A stretch of 18,486 bases of DNA. Source: Bacillota bacterium (lineage in GTDB: Bacteria; Bacillota; Clostridia; Lachnospirales; Lachnospiraceae). A program made the translations under genes and the position numbers. The notes under the pieces are model-generated. The model saw only the letters and a list, made by a program, of their open reading frames with translations, ran no database searches and was not told where the DNA came from. Location of the stretch: positions 1 through 18,486 of the forward strand of contig JAEZZO010000057.1 in the NCBI GenBank assembly GCA_023418475.1, in the 5' to 3' direction. Shown piece by piece: positions 6,255 through 14,137 of this stretch (positions are counted from its first letter, which is position 1; each line of letters starts with the position of its first letter).

Positions 6255-6276
6255 TAAGCGCGAGACGGGATTCGAA
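6255..6276. repeat. att3: attachment site in the tRNA-Gly 3' end
   Basis: The 22-bp core begins TAAGCGCG and ends GATTCGAA. It covers the acceptor 3' strand and half of the T-arm of the intact tRNA and is repeated at att1, att2 and att4. Confidence 0.9.
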
Positions 6277-6328
6277 CCCGCGACCCTCGCCTTGGCAAGG
6301 CGATACTCCACCACTGAGCCACTCGCGC
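6257..6328 (-). tRNA. tRNA-Gly (anticodon GCC)
   Basis: The 72-nt cloverleaf has acceptor stem GCGCGAG/CTCGCGC, D-arm with GGCTCAGTGGTGGA, anticodon stem TCGCC/GGCGA with loop TTGCCAA (anticodon GCC at 6294-6296), T-arm GCGGGTTCGAATCCCGT and discriminator U. CCA is not encoded. It is the integration target of the whole left third of the window. It has its own promoter at 6395-6423. Confidence 0.96.
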
Positions 6329-6394
6329 AAATATGAATAACTTGACAAAATGTATAACCACATTATCGGTACCAATATTTTAGGGACATGTCAT

Positions 6395-6423
6395 AATATA
6401 ATATAGATTGCTAAATATGTCAA
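6395..6423 (-). promoter_or_regulatory. Promoter of tRNA-Gly
   Basis: On the minus strand TTGACA (6423-6418) and TATATT (6400-6395) are separated by 17 bp. The expected start is about 60 nt before the mature tRNA, which would leave a short 5' leader for RNase P. No other gene lies between, so the tRNA is transcribed alone. Confidence 0.75.
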
Positions 6424-6512
6424 GAGTAAATTTAAAAATTGTATATTTAATTTGAATAATAAAATATACAAAATTTAAGAAAAAATTATAGTAAATTGAT
6501 ATTCAACATCAC

Positions 6513-7205
6513 TTATAAAAAGTTCGCGAATATAGATGCTCCTATCACAGTAAATAGGCCGGCTACGGCAATTGACAGACTGCTCATGGCGCCTTCCACC
6601 TCACCCATCTCCATTGCTTTGGCTGTTCCGATTGCATGAGAAGCGGAGCCGATCGCGATACCTTTGGCAATTGGTTCCTTTATTCGAAAGACCTTGCAGA
6701 CTGTCTCTGCAATTATATTTCCAAGAACACCTGTTATGATGATAACTGCCACCGTGATTGTTACAATACCACCTAATTCTTCGGATACACCCATTCCTAT
6801 AGCGGTAGTAATGGATTTGGGCAGAAGAGTAACATATTCTTTGTGACTTAAATGAAATAGTAAGGATAATGCCAATATACAGGACAGACTGGTTAAAACA
6901 CCTGAGATAAGTCCCGCAAGGATTGCTCTTACATTTTTCTTTAATAATTCCAGTTGTTCATATAAAGGGATTGCAAGACAGACAGTTGCAGGAGTTAGAA
7001 GGTAACTCAGGTATTTGGCTCCTTCATTATAGGTTTTATAATCAATATGGAAAGTAAGAAGGATAATCATAACAGAAATAATTGAAATTAATAGTGGATT
7101 GAAAAAAGCCAGTTTATATTTTCTTTTTAAGAATAAACCGAATTCATAGGTTAACATACTGATCATTACTCCAAAAAATGTAGAATTACATATAAGTTCT
7201 TTCAT
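6513..7205 (-). CDS. lrgB: LrgB/CidB-family membrane protein
   Basis: About 230 residues form a very hydrophobic protein with several membrane segments. The family signature is visible as PKSITTAIGMGVSEELGG, and further on GIAIGSASHAIGTAKAMEMGEVEGA. LrgB acts with the holin-like LrgA in controlling murein hydrolase export, autolysis or, in some bacteria, metabolite (pyruvate-type) transport. Start ATG 7205 is chosen because GAGAGG is 5 nt upstream; the longer frame to TTG 7232 has no ribosome site. It follows lrgA by 128 bp on the same strand. Confidence 0.92.
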   Translation of the reverse strand: MKELICNSTFFGVMISMLTYEFGLFLKRKYKLAFFNPLLISIISVMIILLTFHIDYKTYNEGAKYLSYLLTPATVCLAIPLYEQLELLKKNVRAILAGLISGVLTSLSCILALSLLFHLSHKEYVTLLPKSITTAIGMGVSEELGGIVTITVAVIIITGVLGNIIAETVCKVFRIKEPIAKGIAIGSASHAIGTAKAMEMGEVEGAMSSLSIAVAGLFTVIGASIFANFL

Positions 7206-7333
7206 GGTGTCCTCTCGTTCTGTCACTAGCAAATTTAATCAGTGATAAAGTATAAATATATATCAGCTATAGGAGTGTGTGAATATATCTGAATAAGTTA
7301 CCAGCTTAATTAGGTACATTAAAGTTTGATATC

Positions 7334-7678
7334 TCATTTTCTTTTTTCTAACTGTATTATGAATTGAGTCACCCTGCCTACGACTGCCATTACAGCAACT
7401 GTAGACAAAAACGTAATTATTATAACTGGGACGCAGATACTTTTAAGACTATCCCAGCTATCAAGAAGGCCGACAGCAGCCGGTATGAACATCATTGGCA
7501 TGATTTCTATCAGAAATCTTCCGGCATCTTTTACACGATGTAAGGGTATTATATTGGTCTTTAATGCAGTAAGCATCAGCAGTAGACCATAGATACTTGC
7601 TGGTATGGGCAGTGGAATCAAGAATTTCAGCATTTCTCCAAGAAACGTGACAATCAAAATAATTCCAAATTGTTTCAT
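7334..7678 (-). CDS. lrgA: LrgA/CidA-family holin-like protein
   Basis: About 114 residues with four predicted membrane segments and a charged tail (QLEKRK). LrgA hallmarks are FLIPLPIPASIYGLLLML and the segment around FLIEIMPMMFIPAAVGLLD. It is the antiholin/holin partner of LrgB. ATG 7678 matches the family start, but the nearest good ribosome site (AGGAGG) is 16 nt away, which is long. TTG 7720 would extend the protein by 14 residues that look unlike the family. No LytSR two-component regulator is present next to it. Confidence 0.88.
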   Translation of the reverse strand: MKQFGIILIVTFLGEMLKFLIPLPIPASIYGLLLMLTALKTNIIPLHRVKDAGRFLIEIMPMMFIPAAVGLLDSWDSLKSICVPVIIITFLSTVAVMAVVGRVTQFIIQLEKRK

Positions 7679-7720
7679 ATATTTCTTACGGTATCCTCCT
7701 TGGTATTGGAAGTACAGCAA

Positions 7721-8334
7721 CTAGTTCTTCCATCGGATGCAGATTTTCTCACTACTCTAACACAAAGGGTAGAAATTATCTACTATAAGCTGATTTTATT
7801 TTCTAATAAAAACAGATTAAGGTCTCAAACCCCTAAAATTCATTCAATGGACGGGTAAGAATATATTTGCACTCATATCCATCAACATAACCGAAAAGGA
7901 TTTTGTTATCTGAAGCTTAAAACAGCAATCACTGCAGTTCACAGTACAATCATAAACCGAGCTGTATATCCGGTAAGTACTTTTAAATCAGTATTTGTTT
8001 ACGTTTTTTACTCCAGCGCAATTTTATTGTTGTGCATCTGATAAGTAATATCGAAGTGGGTCTGATCTCGGTCAATTACATAATAGTAGAAAAGGCTCCG
8101 TCATTCAGAACCTTTTCTACTGCTATAAGTTACAATTAAGTGAAGATGGTACTATGGCAGATGCACTCATCTGATTCATAGTAACAAGCTATACTGTTGT
8201 ATGAGAACTTAAAATGAAATCATAAAATGAAATCATAAAATGATATCTTAAAATAAAATCTTTACAATAAAGCATGATATCTTCATAGGAAACATCATTT
8301 TTGTAGATAAAATAGCAGTATAATTATAATATCT
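7721..8334. other. Gene-free interval between thrS and lrgA
   Basis: No convincing coding frame is seen in either strand. It holds a strong hairpin, AGTAGAAAAGG / CCTTTTCTACT (8085-8121), without a clear T-run on either side, and a tandem repeat at 8211-8262 (separate entry). The lrgAB promoter must lie here, but I cannot place it with confidence. Confidence 0.5.
8211..8262. repeat. 13-bp tandem repeat, four units
   Basis: The units are AAAATGAAATCAT (8211-8223 and 8224-8236, identical), AAAATGATATCTT (8237-8249) and AAAATAAAATCTT (8250-8262). The repeat decays toward the 3' end of thrS. It is AT-rich and noncoding; a slippage-prone microsatellite-like tract is the simplest reading. Confidence 0.8.
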
Positions 8335-10101
8335 TTATACAGACATACTTCTCATTTCGTCAAGGAGCAATTGTTTAAACTCATCTATACCCAAAGTACC
8401 CTGATCGCCAACATCCCGCTTGCGAACGGAAACCTGACTTTCGTCTAATTCCTTCTGACCAACGATCAGCATGTAAGGAACCTTATCTAATTGTGCCTCT
8501 CTGATTTTATACCCGATTTTTTCATCCCTTGTATCCAGATCGCAGCGGATACCGGATTGTTTTAAATCATTCATAACAAGACCAGCATATTCCGTAAAAC
8601 GATCCGAGATGGGAAGTATTTTAACCTGAACAGGAGAGAGCCATAATGGGAATTTACCTTCAAAGTGCTCAATCAGGATACCGATGAATCGTTCAATTGA
8701 TCCAAATACAACCCGGTGGATCATGATTGGCCGGTGTTTTTCTCCATCAGCTCCGATATAATTGGCTTCAAATCTCAAGGGCAGCTGAAAATCTAATTGG
8801 ATTGTCCCGCATTGCCAGGTTCTTCCTATCGAATCCTCCAAATGAAAATCAATTTTCGGACCATAAAATGCACCATCACCTTCATTTCGTTTATAAGGAA
8901 GCTGCATATCCTCCAGAGCCTTTTTAAGGCCTTCTGTTGCCAAATTCCAATCTTCATCGCTGCCAATGCTGTTTTCTGGACGAGTGGATAATTCGACATG
9001 ATACTTAAATCCAAAGGTGCGATAGACCTCATCAATTAACCGGATCACTCCCCTGATTTCGTCCGGTATCTGTTCCTGTGTCATAAAAATGTGGGCGTCA
9101 TCCTGAGTACAGCAGCGAACGCGCATCAATCCATGAAGAGTTCCGGATTTTTCACGTCGATGGATCAATCCCAGCTCACCCATGCGGAGAGGAAAATCAC
9201 GGTAGGAATGTGGCTGCATTTTATGAACCAGCATTCCACCGGGGCAATTCATGGGTTTTATGGCGTAATCTGTTTCATCAATAACGCAGGTATACATATT
9301 CTCACGGTAATGATCCCAATGTCCGGAGGTTTCCCATAGTGCTCTATTAAGCAGCATTGGGGTAGATATTTCCAGATAACCTTCCCTTGTATGAATTTTT
9401 CGCCAATAATCAATCAGCATATTTTTTAATATCATGCCTTTAGGCAGAAAGAATGGGAAGCCCGGACCCTCGTCCATTAATGCAAATAATCCCAGCTCAC
9501 GGCCAAGCTTTCGATGATCTCTTTTCTTAGCTTCCTCCAAACGGAATAGATATTCTTCTAAATCCTTACCATTTGGAAAGGAAGTACCGTAAATTCTGGT
9601 AAGCATTTTATTCTTTTCATTTCCTCTCCAATAAGCCCCTGCAATTCCAGTGAGTTTTACAGCTTTAATCAGGTTTGTATTTATAATATGGGGGCCTGCA
9701 CATAAATCAGCATATTCACCCTGACTATAAAAAGTGATTTCAAAATCGGCGGGTAGTTCATGTATTAATTCTACCTTATAATCCTCATTTCGCTGCTGCA
9801 TAAAAGAAATTGCTTCTTTGCGTCCTAAACAGAACCGGTGAAGAGGAATATTTTCTTTCACGATTTTCTGCATTTCTTTTTCAAGCGCCTGCAGATGAAG
9901 AGGGGCGAATTCAAAATCGAATTCAAAATCGTAATAAAAACCGTCTTCAATCGCTGGACCAGTCGCACATTTTGTGTTTGGATATAATCGTTTGGCTGCC
10001 TGTGCCAGAACATGTGCCGTCGTGTGACGGAATGCGTTCCTTCCTTCTTCTTCATGGAAGGAAAAATCTTTTACCGTTCCATCTTTCCTGTTTACTTTCA
10101 T
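8335..10101 (-). CDS. thrS: Threonyl-tRNA synthetase, TGS-less form
   Basis: This class II aminoacyl-tRNA synthetase charges tRNA-Thr. The editing domain shows HTTAH (about residues 26-30) and CAGPH (CxxxH), the pair that removes mischarged Ser. The catalytic domain carries motif 1 around GYLEISTPMLL, the zinc ligand Cys in KPMNCPGGM, motif 2 HRREKSGTLHGLMRVRCCTQDDAHIF with the zinc His, and motif 3 around IMIHRVVFGSIERFIGIL (third zinc His). The C-terminal 100 residues are the anticodon-binding domain. At 588 residues it lacks the roughly 60-residue N-terminal TGS domain of the common 640-residue form. ATG 10101 has AAAGGAG upstream. It is controlled by the T-box at 10147-10412. Confidence 0.97.
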   Translation of the reverse strand: MKVNRKDGTVKDFSFHEEEGRNAFRHTTAHVLAQAAKRLYPNTKCATGPAIEDGFYYDFEFDFEFAPLHLQALEKEMQKIVKENIPLHRFCLGRKEAISFMQQRNEDYKVELIHELPADFEITFYSQGEYADLCAGPHIINTNLIKAVKLTGIAGAYWRGNEKNKMLTRIYGTSFPNGKDLEEYLFRLEEAKKRDHRKLGRELGLFALMDEGPGFPFFLPKGMILKNMLIDYWRKIHTREGYLEISTPMLLNRALWETSGHWDHYRENMYTCVIDETDYAIKPMNCPGGMLVHKMQPHSYRDFPLRMGELGLIHRREKSGTLHGLMRVRCCTQDDAHIFMTQEQIPDEIRGVIRLIDEVYRTFGFKYHVELSTRPENSIGSDEDWNLATEGLKKALEDMQLPYKRNEGDGAFYGPKIDFHLEDSIGRTWQCGTIQLDFQLPLRFEANYIGADGEKHRPIMIHRVVFGSIERFIGILIEHFEGKFPLWLSPVQVKILPISDRFTEYAGLVMNDLKQSGIRCDLDTRDEKIGYKIREAQLDKVPYMLIVGQKELDESQVSVRKRDVGDQGTLGIDEFKQLLLDEMRSMSV

Positions 10102-10146
10102 TTCCTATATTCTCCTTTCAAAATTGAAAATGGTAACATAAGAAAA

Positions 10147-10412
10147 GCACCCTAAAATAAATGACATAATATCATTCATCTAAGGGTGCACAAATATTTG
10201 AATGCACGGTTCCACCTTAACTTTTCACTTCGGATTCTGACAAATCCTAGCCTTTAACGCAGGCATACGGAAGCACCTACTAATTCTTTCGGCACTACAG
10301 CTCAGGAATGGTTTTCAAAGCTACCTCTTCATAAAGAACTTTCACCAAATGTTCTTCTCTCTGAATGACAGGTAAAATTTACTCGTTTCCGTCTTTGCTT
10401 TTCCTATGTTAT
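10147..10412 (-). promoter_or_regulatory. T-box riboswitch (threonine) upstream of thrS
   Basis: The conserved T-box GGTGGAACCGTGC lies at 10216-10204 on the minus strand, 15 nt before a terminator hairpin (GCACCC arms at 10189-10147, ending in TTTTCT). The antiterminator forms when the T-box pairs with the uncharged tRNA end. Stem I spans about 10400-10280; the specifier in GAAAACCATTCC reads ACC (10312-10310), a Thr codon, followed by A as usual. A purine-rich AGAGAGAAGAAC element marks the Stem I side. Low charged tRNA-Thr should therefore raise thrS expression. Confidence 0.93.
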
Positions 10413-10419
10413 TATCCTT

Positions 10420-10447
10420 ATTATAGCCAATCGAGAATAAAAGTCAA
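10420..10447 (-). promoter_or_regulatory. thrS promoter
   Basis: TTGACT (10447-10442) and a consensus TATAAT (10425-10420) are 16 bp apart on the minus strand. Transcription would start at about 10413, giving a leader of some 310 nt that contains the whole T-box. Confidence 0.8.
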
Positions 10448-10514
10448 CCGGATATTTACATATTTATGAAGGGAGTGTTTACACGTTTATGGCGAGAGAG
10501 TAACATATAAAATA

Positions 10515-11006
10515 CTAGAGAAGATGATAGTAGGGACAAATATCTTCATATGAGCCATCCTTCATCAAAAATCCACCGGGTATAGTACCTAGCGGTTGAA
10601 ATCCAAGACGCTCATATAAGTGTCTGGCATGAATATTGCTTGCAACGACTGCGTTAAACTGCAAGATACGAAAGCCGTGTCTTTGCCCCTGCACAAGACA
10701 GTCCTTAACAAGCCGTTCACCGATATGAAGTCCCCGGCTTTCAGAAGCTACCGCATAGCTGGCATTACAGATATGACCGCATCTACCTATATTATTAGGG
10801 TGGAGTATGTACAATCCATATATTATTGAGGTATCTGTATCTTCAGCCACTGCAGCATAGGTCTGTTGTCCGAAGAATTCGGTCCCTGCTTTTTTGTCTA
10901 GAAAGTCCATCTGCGGGAAGGCTACACCTTCTTCGACAACTTGATTCCAGATTTTTATCATTTCATCGATATCTTTTTCGGTATATTGCCTGATGATTAT
11001 GTTCAT
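10515..11006 (-). CDS. GNAT-family N-acetyltransferase
   Basis: The protein has 163 residues with the N-terminal IRQYTEKDIDEMIKIWNQ helix typical of the family. The acetyl-CoA loop appears in the form ESRGLHIGERLV (about residues 90-101), and motif B is NAVVASNIHARHLYERLGF. The C-terminus carries YEDICPYYHLL, as in phosphinothricin/YncA-like members, but the substrate is not determined. The start ATG 11006 follows AAAGGAAA at about 8 nt. It is unrelated in sequence detail to the cargo acetyltransferase at 2619 and looks chromosomal. Confidence 0.88.
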   Translation of the reverse strand: MNIIIRQYTEKDIDEMIKIWNQVVEEGVAFPQMDFLDKKAGTEFFGQQTYAAVAEDTDTSIIYGLYILHPNNIGRCGHICNASYAVASESRGLHIGERLVKDCLVQGQRHGFRILQFNAVVASNIHARHLYERLGFQPLGTIPGGFLMKDGSYEDICPYYHLL

Positions 11007-11085
11007 TTGAGTTTTTCCTTTCCATAAATAATTAGCCCGACAAAAATCCTAAAATTCATTTGCCGGATGGGTATGAACTATTAAG

Positions 11086-11153
11086 CTTCTGTGAAGCTAT
11101 TAAGTAATCGCAAAGTTGTTAATCTACTGTAAAGTTACTAAATTACTATAATG
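11086..11153. repeat. Degenerate 19-bp tandem repeat
   Basis: Three and a half units with a 19-bp period: CTTCTGTGAAGCTATTAAG (11086-11104), TAATCGCAAAGTTGTTAAT (11105-11123), CTACTGTAAAGTTACTAAA (11124-11142), then TTACTATAATG. The shared core is TG(T/C)NAAG(T/C)T(A/G)(T/C)TAA. It lies in the noncoding gap between the radical SAM gene and the GNAT gene. Confidence 0.6.
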
Positions 11154-11252
11154 CTTGTGTGTCTACAATTAGCGCTACAGCAAAATGTTTGAATGCAAGC
11201 TAAATATACTCGGGTCTTAAAAACTATAAAAGTAACAGAATGGATCTATAAT

Positions 11253-12092
11253 TTAGAGGCTTGCACGGTTTAATTTTGCCTCAACTAGTTCTTTATGATA
11301 AAAATAATTTATATAACTTACATCCTTCTCTTTACAGAATTTATCAATTTGAATAGATAAATCCACCCAATATTCATTATTTCCCTTCACAAAAATGTCT
11401 TCATACAGAGAACTGAGATTTTCATACTTCTCATTGATATAGCCTAAGATAGTCTGTTTATAGCTACCGCGAAGATTTAAGTTTTCGAACCAATATTCAT
11501 CTATATAGTCTCTGGATTTCTCAATAATTGTCTTGAAATCAGTTATTCCGGGAAAGATCGGTGACAGAAACAGAACGGTATGAATTCCGTTTGAATGTAA
11601 TTCTTTTAATGTATTTAACCTGTCTTCAATACTGCTTGCATTGTCCATATCATTCTTAAAAGCTTCTTCAAGAGTATTAATTGACATGGATACCTTTAGC
11701 TTCCGGCATTGTTTTAATAAATCAATATCACGCAGTATGAGCTTTGACTTTGTTGAAATACCAAGCTCGCATTCAATAGAGACAAGTTGTTCCAATATCT
11801 TTCTGGTAATGCGATATTTTTCTTCATAAAGGTTATAGCAATCCGTAACGGATGAAAGAAAAACGGATTTTCCAGTTATTTTCTTTGTGTTAATTGGTTT
11901 ATCGCAATATTTTATGTCAATAAATGTTCCCCAGGGTTCATCATGTCCTGTAAAACGCTTCATAAAACAAGCATAACAATATTTGCAGCCGTGAGGACAG
12001 CCAACATATGGGTTTATTACATAATCACTTGCCGGCAAATTGGATTTTGTAAGATAATCCTTCACATAAATCACGTTTTCAGCCATATTCAT
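11253..12092 (-). CDS. Radical SAM protein, spore photoproduct lyase-like family
   Basis: The 279-residue protein begins with SDYVINPYVGCPHGCKYCYA, whose CxxxCxxC triad at about residues 32-39 binds the [4Fe-4S] cluster for radical SAM chemistry. The following KRFTGHDEPWG segment, the SSVTDCY motif and the STKSKLILRDIDLL motif are those of the SPL/Rv2578c-like radical SAM group often annotated as SplB-related DNA repair photolyase. A true spore photoproduct lyase is longer and has an extra conserved Cys, so the substrate is open. ATG 12092 has AAGGTGG 9 nt upstream. It stands alone on the minus strand. Confidence 0.88.
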   Translation of the reverse strand: MNMAENVIYVKDYLTKSNLPASDYVINPYVGCPHGCKYCYACFMKRFTGHDEPWGTFIDIKYCDKPINTKKITGKSVFLSSVTDCYNLYEEKYRITRKILEQLVSIECELGISTKSKLILRDIDLLKQCRKLKVSMSINTLEEAFKNDMDNASSIEDRLNTLKELHSNGIHTVLFLSPIFPGITDFKTIIEKSRDYIDEYWFENLNLRGSYKQTILGYINEKYENLSSLYEDIFVKGNNEYWVDLSIQIDKFCKEKDVSYINYFYHKELVEAKLNRASL

Positions 12093-12184
12093 TCTAATAA
12101 TCCACCTTCCTGAACTAAAAAATTTAGTTTATTTTCGATCACAATTTTCATGACAGTAATCCACAAATAAATCATAAAGTGAAT

Positions 12185-12211
12185 GATATGTCTAATATCA
12201 TCGGACATATC
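12185..12211. promoter_or_regulatory. Inverted repeat upstream of the radical SAM gene
   Basis: GATATGTC (12185-12192) and GACATATC (12204-12211) are perfect inverted copies separated by 11 bp, about 95 bp before the gene start. Size and symmetry fit a dimeric repressor site. No clear -35/-10 pair is seen, so the role is open. Confidence 0.4.
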
Positions 12212-12336
12212 TACAAATATTTTATCATGTTGAGGCAGGGTATAAAATGTATCGTTAGTTGCCGGTTATGCTACCTGCGGTTGCTTCTGGAAGGGAAATC
12301 AGTAATAAAGTAATTAACAGTAGTACATTACAAAAA

Positions 12337-12371
12337 TCTCCGGAAGCGTTGATCTCTAAAGCTTTCGGAGA
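12337..12371 (-). terminator. Terminator of the secreted DUF3298-type gene
   Basis: The arms TCTCCGGAAGC (12337-12347) and GCTTTCGGAGA (12361-12371) form an 11-bp stem with one G-U pair, followed on the minus strand by TTTTTG. It is about 90 bp after the stop codon of the gene at 12461. The rest of the interval 12093-12460 shows no gene. Confidence 0.8.
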
Positions 12372-12460
12372 ATAGAAGAGCGATGAATAGGATTTAAATA
12401 AATATTCATAGATAAAATAATATGGAGTAGTTATAAGTCAATCATCTTTATGGTTGACAC

Positions 12461-13216
12461 CTATTTATAAATGCTTGGTACTGAAAAGACATTATAATCT
12501 GTGCCAAGACCTAATTCATAGCTCCCGAAGCATATGCGTGCTTTACCCGGAATTAAATAAAATTTCAATTTTTTCACATCAGAGGAGTTAATACTATCAG
12601 AAATCAGCTGCCAGGTATAGTCAAAGCCTTCCTTGTATTTATTCTTGAAGTAAGGTTTGCCGCCTTTTAAGATTTTGCTTTTCATCTGCTTGGAGGTACC
12701 TCCGATTGCATCAGCCGCAGTTAAGACTTTACCTGTTTCTACATGGAAGGTATAGCCATAATCAGTTTGGTTATAAACTCCTCCAGCATACCACATTTCC
12801 TTCATATGCATACTTATGATATTGTTTTTATTATAGGTAACTTTACAATCAGTCTTCCAATAATATTGTGGTACATCCTTGTTAAACAATTTGTTATTTA
12901 TTCCGAATAAGGTAGAAGATTTTATATTTTCCACATTTTCACTGGTCATATATGTATTCAGAGCATCCCTTAATACCTGATTAATTTCTGCGATCTGATC
13001 GGAATCACCCTCTAATACCGGGTATTGAAAGGAAACAATTCCTCTTACTTTTGCACCATCCTTATAAGTGATTTCCTTCTTCTGCATTTTGTATTTAACT
13101 GCGGTTGCTGCTTCTGTTTTCACATTTGCCAAACCGGAAAGACAGAAGATCATTAGAAAGACTGTAATAAATAATACAATCCGATTTATACCGCTCTTCA
13201 TTCTTGATTTGTACAT
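12461..13216 (-). CDS. Secreted protein with DUF4163/DUF3298-type domains
   Basis: The 251-residue protein has a signal peptide: basic MYKSRMKSGINR, then a hydrophobic core to about residue 30, with likely cleavage after VKTEAATA. The mature part matches the RsiV/PdaC C-terminal layout: an N-terminal region with FQYPVLEGDSDQIAEINQVL (DUF4163-like), then YAGGVYNQTDYGYTFHVETGKVLTAADAIGG and FYLIPGKARICFGSYELG (DUF3298 pattern). In relatives these domains bind lysozyme or polysaccharide, or are of unknown role; no catalytic domain is attached here. AAGGAG is 8 nt before ATG 13216. It has its own promoter (13265-13292) and terminator, so it is monocistronic. Confidence 0.82.
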   Translation of the reverse strand: MYKSRMKSGINRIVLFITVFLMIFCLSGLANVKTEAATAVKYKMQKKEITYKDGAKVRGIVSFQYPVLEGDSDQIAEINQVLRDALNTYMTSENVENIKSSTLFGINNKLFNKDVPQYYWKTDCKVTYNKNNIISMHMKEMWYAGGVYNQTDYGYTFHVETGKVLTAADAIGGTSKQMKSKILKGGKPYFKNKYKEGFDYTWQLISDSINSSDVKKLKFYLIPGKARICFGSYELGLGTDYNVFSVPSIYK

Positions 13217-13264
13217 AGATAAAGCTCCTTTTGTAATGGAATAACTTTTATTATTGATAGCTTT

Positions 13265-13292
13265 ATTATACCTTATGAATTTGGGAAGTCAA
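13265..13292 (-). promoter_or_regulatory. Promoter of the secreted protein gene
   Basis: TTGACT (13292-13287) and TATAAT (13270-13265) are separated by 16 bp on the minus strand. The hexamers and spacing are the same as at the thrS promoter, and the start would be about 40 nt before the ATG. Confidence 0.8.
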
Positions 13293-13354
13293 GGAAACTC
13301 GAGTTGATTATGTTGGAGAAAACAAGAGTTGAATAAAGTAGAAAATAAAATAAA

Positions 13355-14032
13355 TCATCTACATAGTATATCAATACCAAAGACCAAGAGCCATATTGCT
13401 CCACATGATGAAAAAATGCGGTTTAACAGAAAGGCTTTCCTTAATCCCAGAAATTCCAAGTTACCGATACACATACCAATTGCTATCATAATTCCGCAAT
13501 AACCAATCCCTATTGAGACACAGGAAGTTATAAATATACTCAATGAATAAAAGAGTACCATTGCGGTAAGGAATACAAATGCTACATGCTCGGCAATGGA
13601 TTCACCTATATAGATATTAAAGGAATGAAATATGAGTTCTGCTTCGTGACTATTTATTTTTCCTTCTTTCAACTGTTTTCCTATTTGTGGAAATAATTTA
13701 ACGTATCTCATAAGGCCAACAAATAATAATGTTCCATAAATTATGCCACTTATTTCTCCAAGTTGTGAAAATACCCTTTCACCATAGTTTGCTTCATAAT
13801 TTCCTAGACAAACTGATGCATATACTAAAACAAAACCACCTAATCCAAATAAATAGTAGAGATAGGGAACTGTATTTCTCTTTTTGTCAAGGGCAGTTAA
13901 AATGGTTATTGCATCCTTTCTGATGATTTTAGGATAACCAAACTCAAAAACAAGACCTATAATACTTCCTCCGACTAGTAAGGCTGCTAAAATTGTCATA
14001 ATACCGGCAGCTAATTGTATCTCATTATTCAT
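13355..14032 (-). CDS. Multi-pass membrane protein, MarR-linked
   Basis: The protein has 225 residues with about six or seven hydrophobic segments (roughly 8-30, 58-76, 90-106, 145-170, 172-188 and 205-222). A polar loop at about 107-140 contains LFPQIGKQLKEGKINSHEAEL. I do not recognise the family with confidence; the layout is like DUF4386-type small membrane proteins. The start ATG 14032 has GGAAGG 7 nt upstream. It lies 105 bp behind the MarR gene, with a palindrome in between that matches the one in front of marR, so it is probably part of that regulon. Confidence 0.75.
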   Translation of the reverse strand: MNNEIQLAAGIMTILAALLVGGSIIGLVFEFGYPKIIRKDAITILTALDKKRNTVPYLYYLFGLGGFVLVYASVCLGNYEANYGERVFSQLGEISGIIYGTLLFVGLMRYVKLFPQIGKQLKEGKINSHEAELIFHSFNIYIGESIAEHVAFVFLTAMVLFYSLSIFITSCVSIGIGYCGIMIAIGMCIGNLEFLGLRKAFLLNRIFSSCGAIWLLVFGIDILCR

Positions 14033-14068
14033 AATAATTCCTTCCTATTTTAATAAATTTTTAATGAA

Positions 14069-14100
14069 CATGTTATCCATCAAACGACCATGTTATCCAT
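14069..14100. repeat. 12-bp direct repeat before the membrane protein gene
   Basis: CATGTTATCCAT occurs exactly twice, 14069-14080 and 14089-14100, with a 20-bp period (two helix turns). It sits between the MarR-type palindrome (14104-14124) and the gene start. It could be a second regulatory site covering the promoter. Confidence 0.5.
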
Positions 14101-14103
14101 GAA

Positions 14104-14124
14104 ATGGTTTACGACGTAAACTAT
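14104..14124. promoter_or_regulatory. Candidate MarR operator, membrane protein side
   Basis: A 21-bp near-palindrome with arms ATGGTTTAC and GTAAACTAT is centred in a longer symmetry from GAAAT to ATTTC (14101-14127). It matches the site at 14596-14616 at 16 of 21 positions with the same centre spacing. It lies between marR and the next gene. Confidence 0.68.
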
Positions 14125-14137
14125 TTCGTAAAAATTA

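Larger units (their letters stand above)
2454..6276. mobile_element. Element C: small tRNA-Gly integrative mobilizable element
   Basis: The att2-to-att3 unit is about 3.8 kb. In order it holds left-end arm repeats, a GNAT gene (minus), an inverted-repeat-rich region with an oriT-like site, a MobV relaxase gene (one amber codon), a full-length tyrosine integrase, right-end arm repeats, a terminator hairpin and the tRNA. No type IV secretion, replication or excisionase gene is seen, so it would depend on a helper for transfer. This layout is that of an integrative mobilizable element and not of a full conjugative element. The tRNA 3' end now in use was supplied by this element. Confidence 0.85.

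Noticed and set aside
5929..6375. Minus-strand open frames running across the integrase end and tRNA-Gly
   Set aside because: They overlap the integrase catalytic domain and the tRNA itself, so they cannot be real genes.
8085..8121. Strong hairpin between thrS and lrgA as a terminator
   Set aside because: Neither strand has a T-run directly after the stem and thrS ends some 200 bp away. It is only mentioned in the interval entry.
8727..10127. Open frames on the plus strand and other frames within thrS
   Set aside because: They are shadows of the thrS coding frame, have no ribosome sites and no recognisable protein features.
7831..11078. Similar stretches at 7831-7862 and 11048-11078 (CCTAAAATTCATT then GGGTA.GAA) as a dispersed repeat
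   Set aside because: About 30 bp with several differences and gaps; in AT-rich intergenic DNA this may be chance without more copies.
8211..11153. Tandem repeats at 8211 and 11086 as CRISPR arrays
   Set aside because: Units of 13 and 19 bp without spacers do not have the repeat-spacer form, and no cas gene is present.
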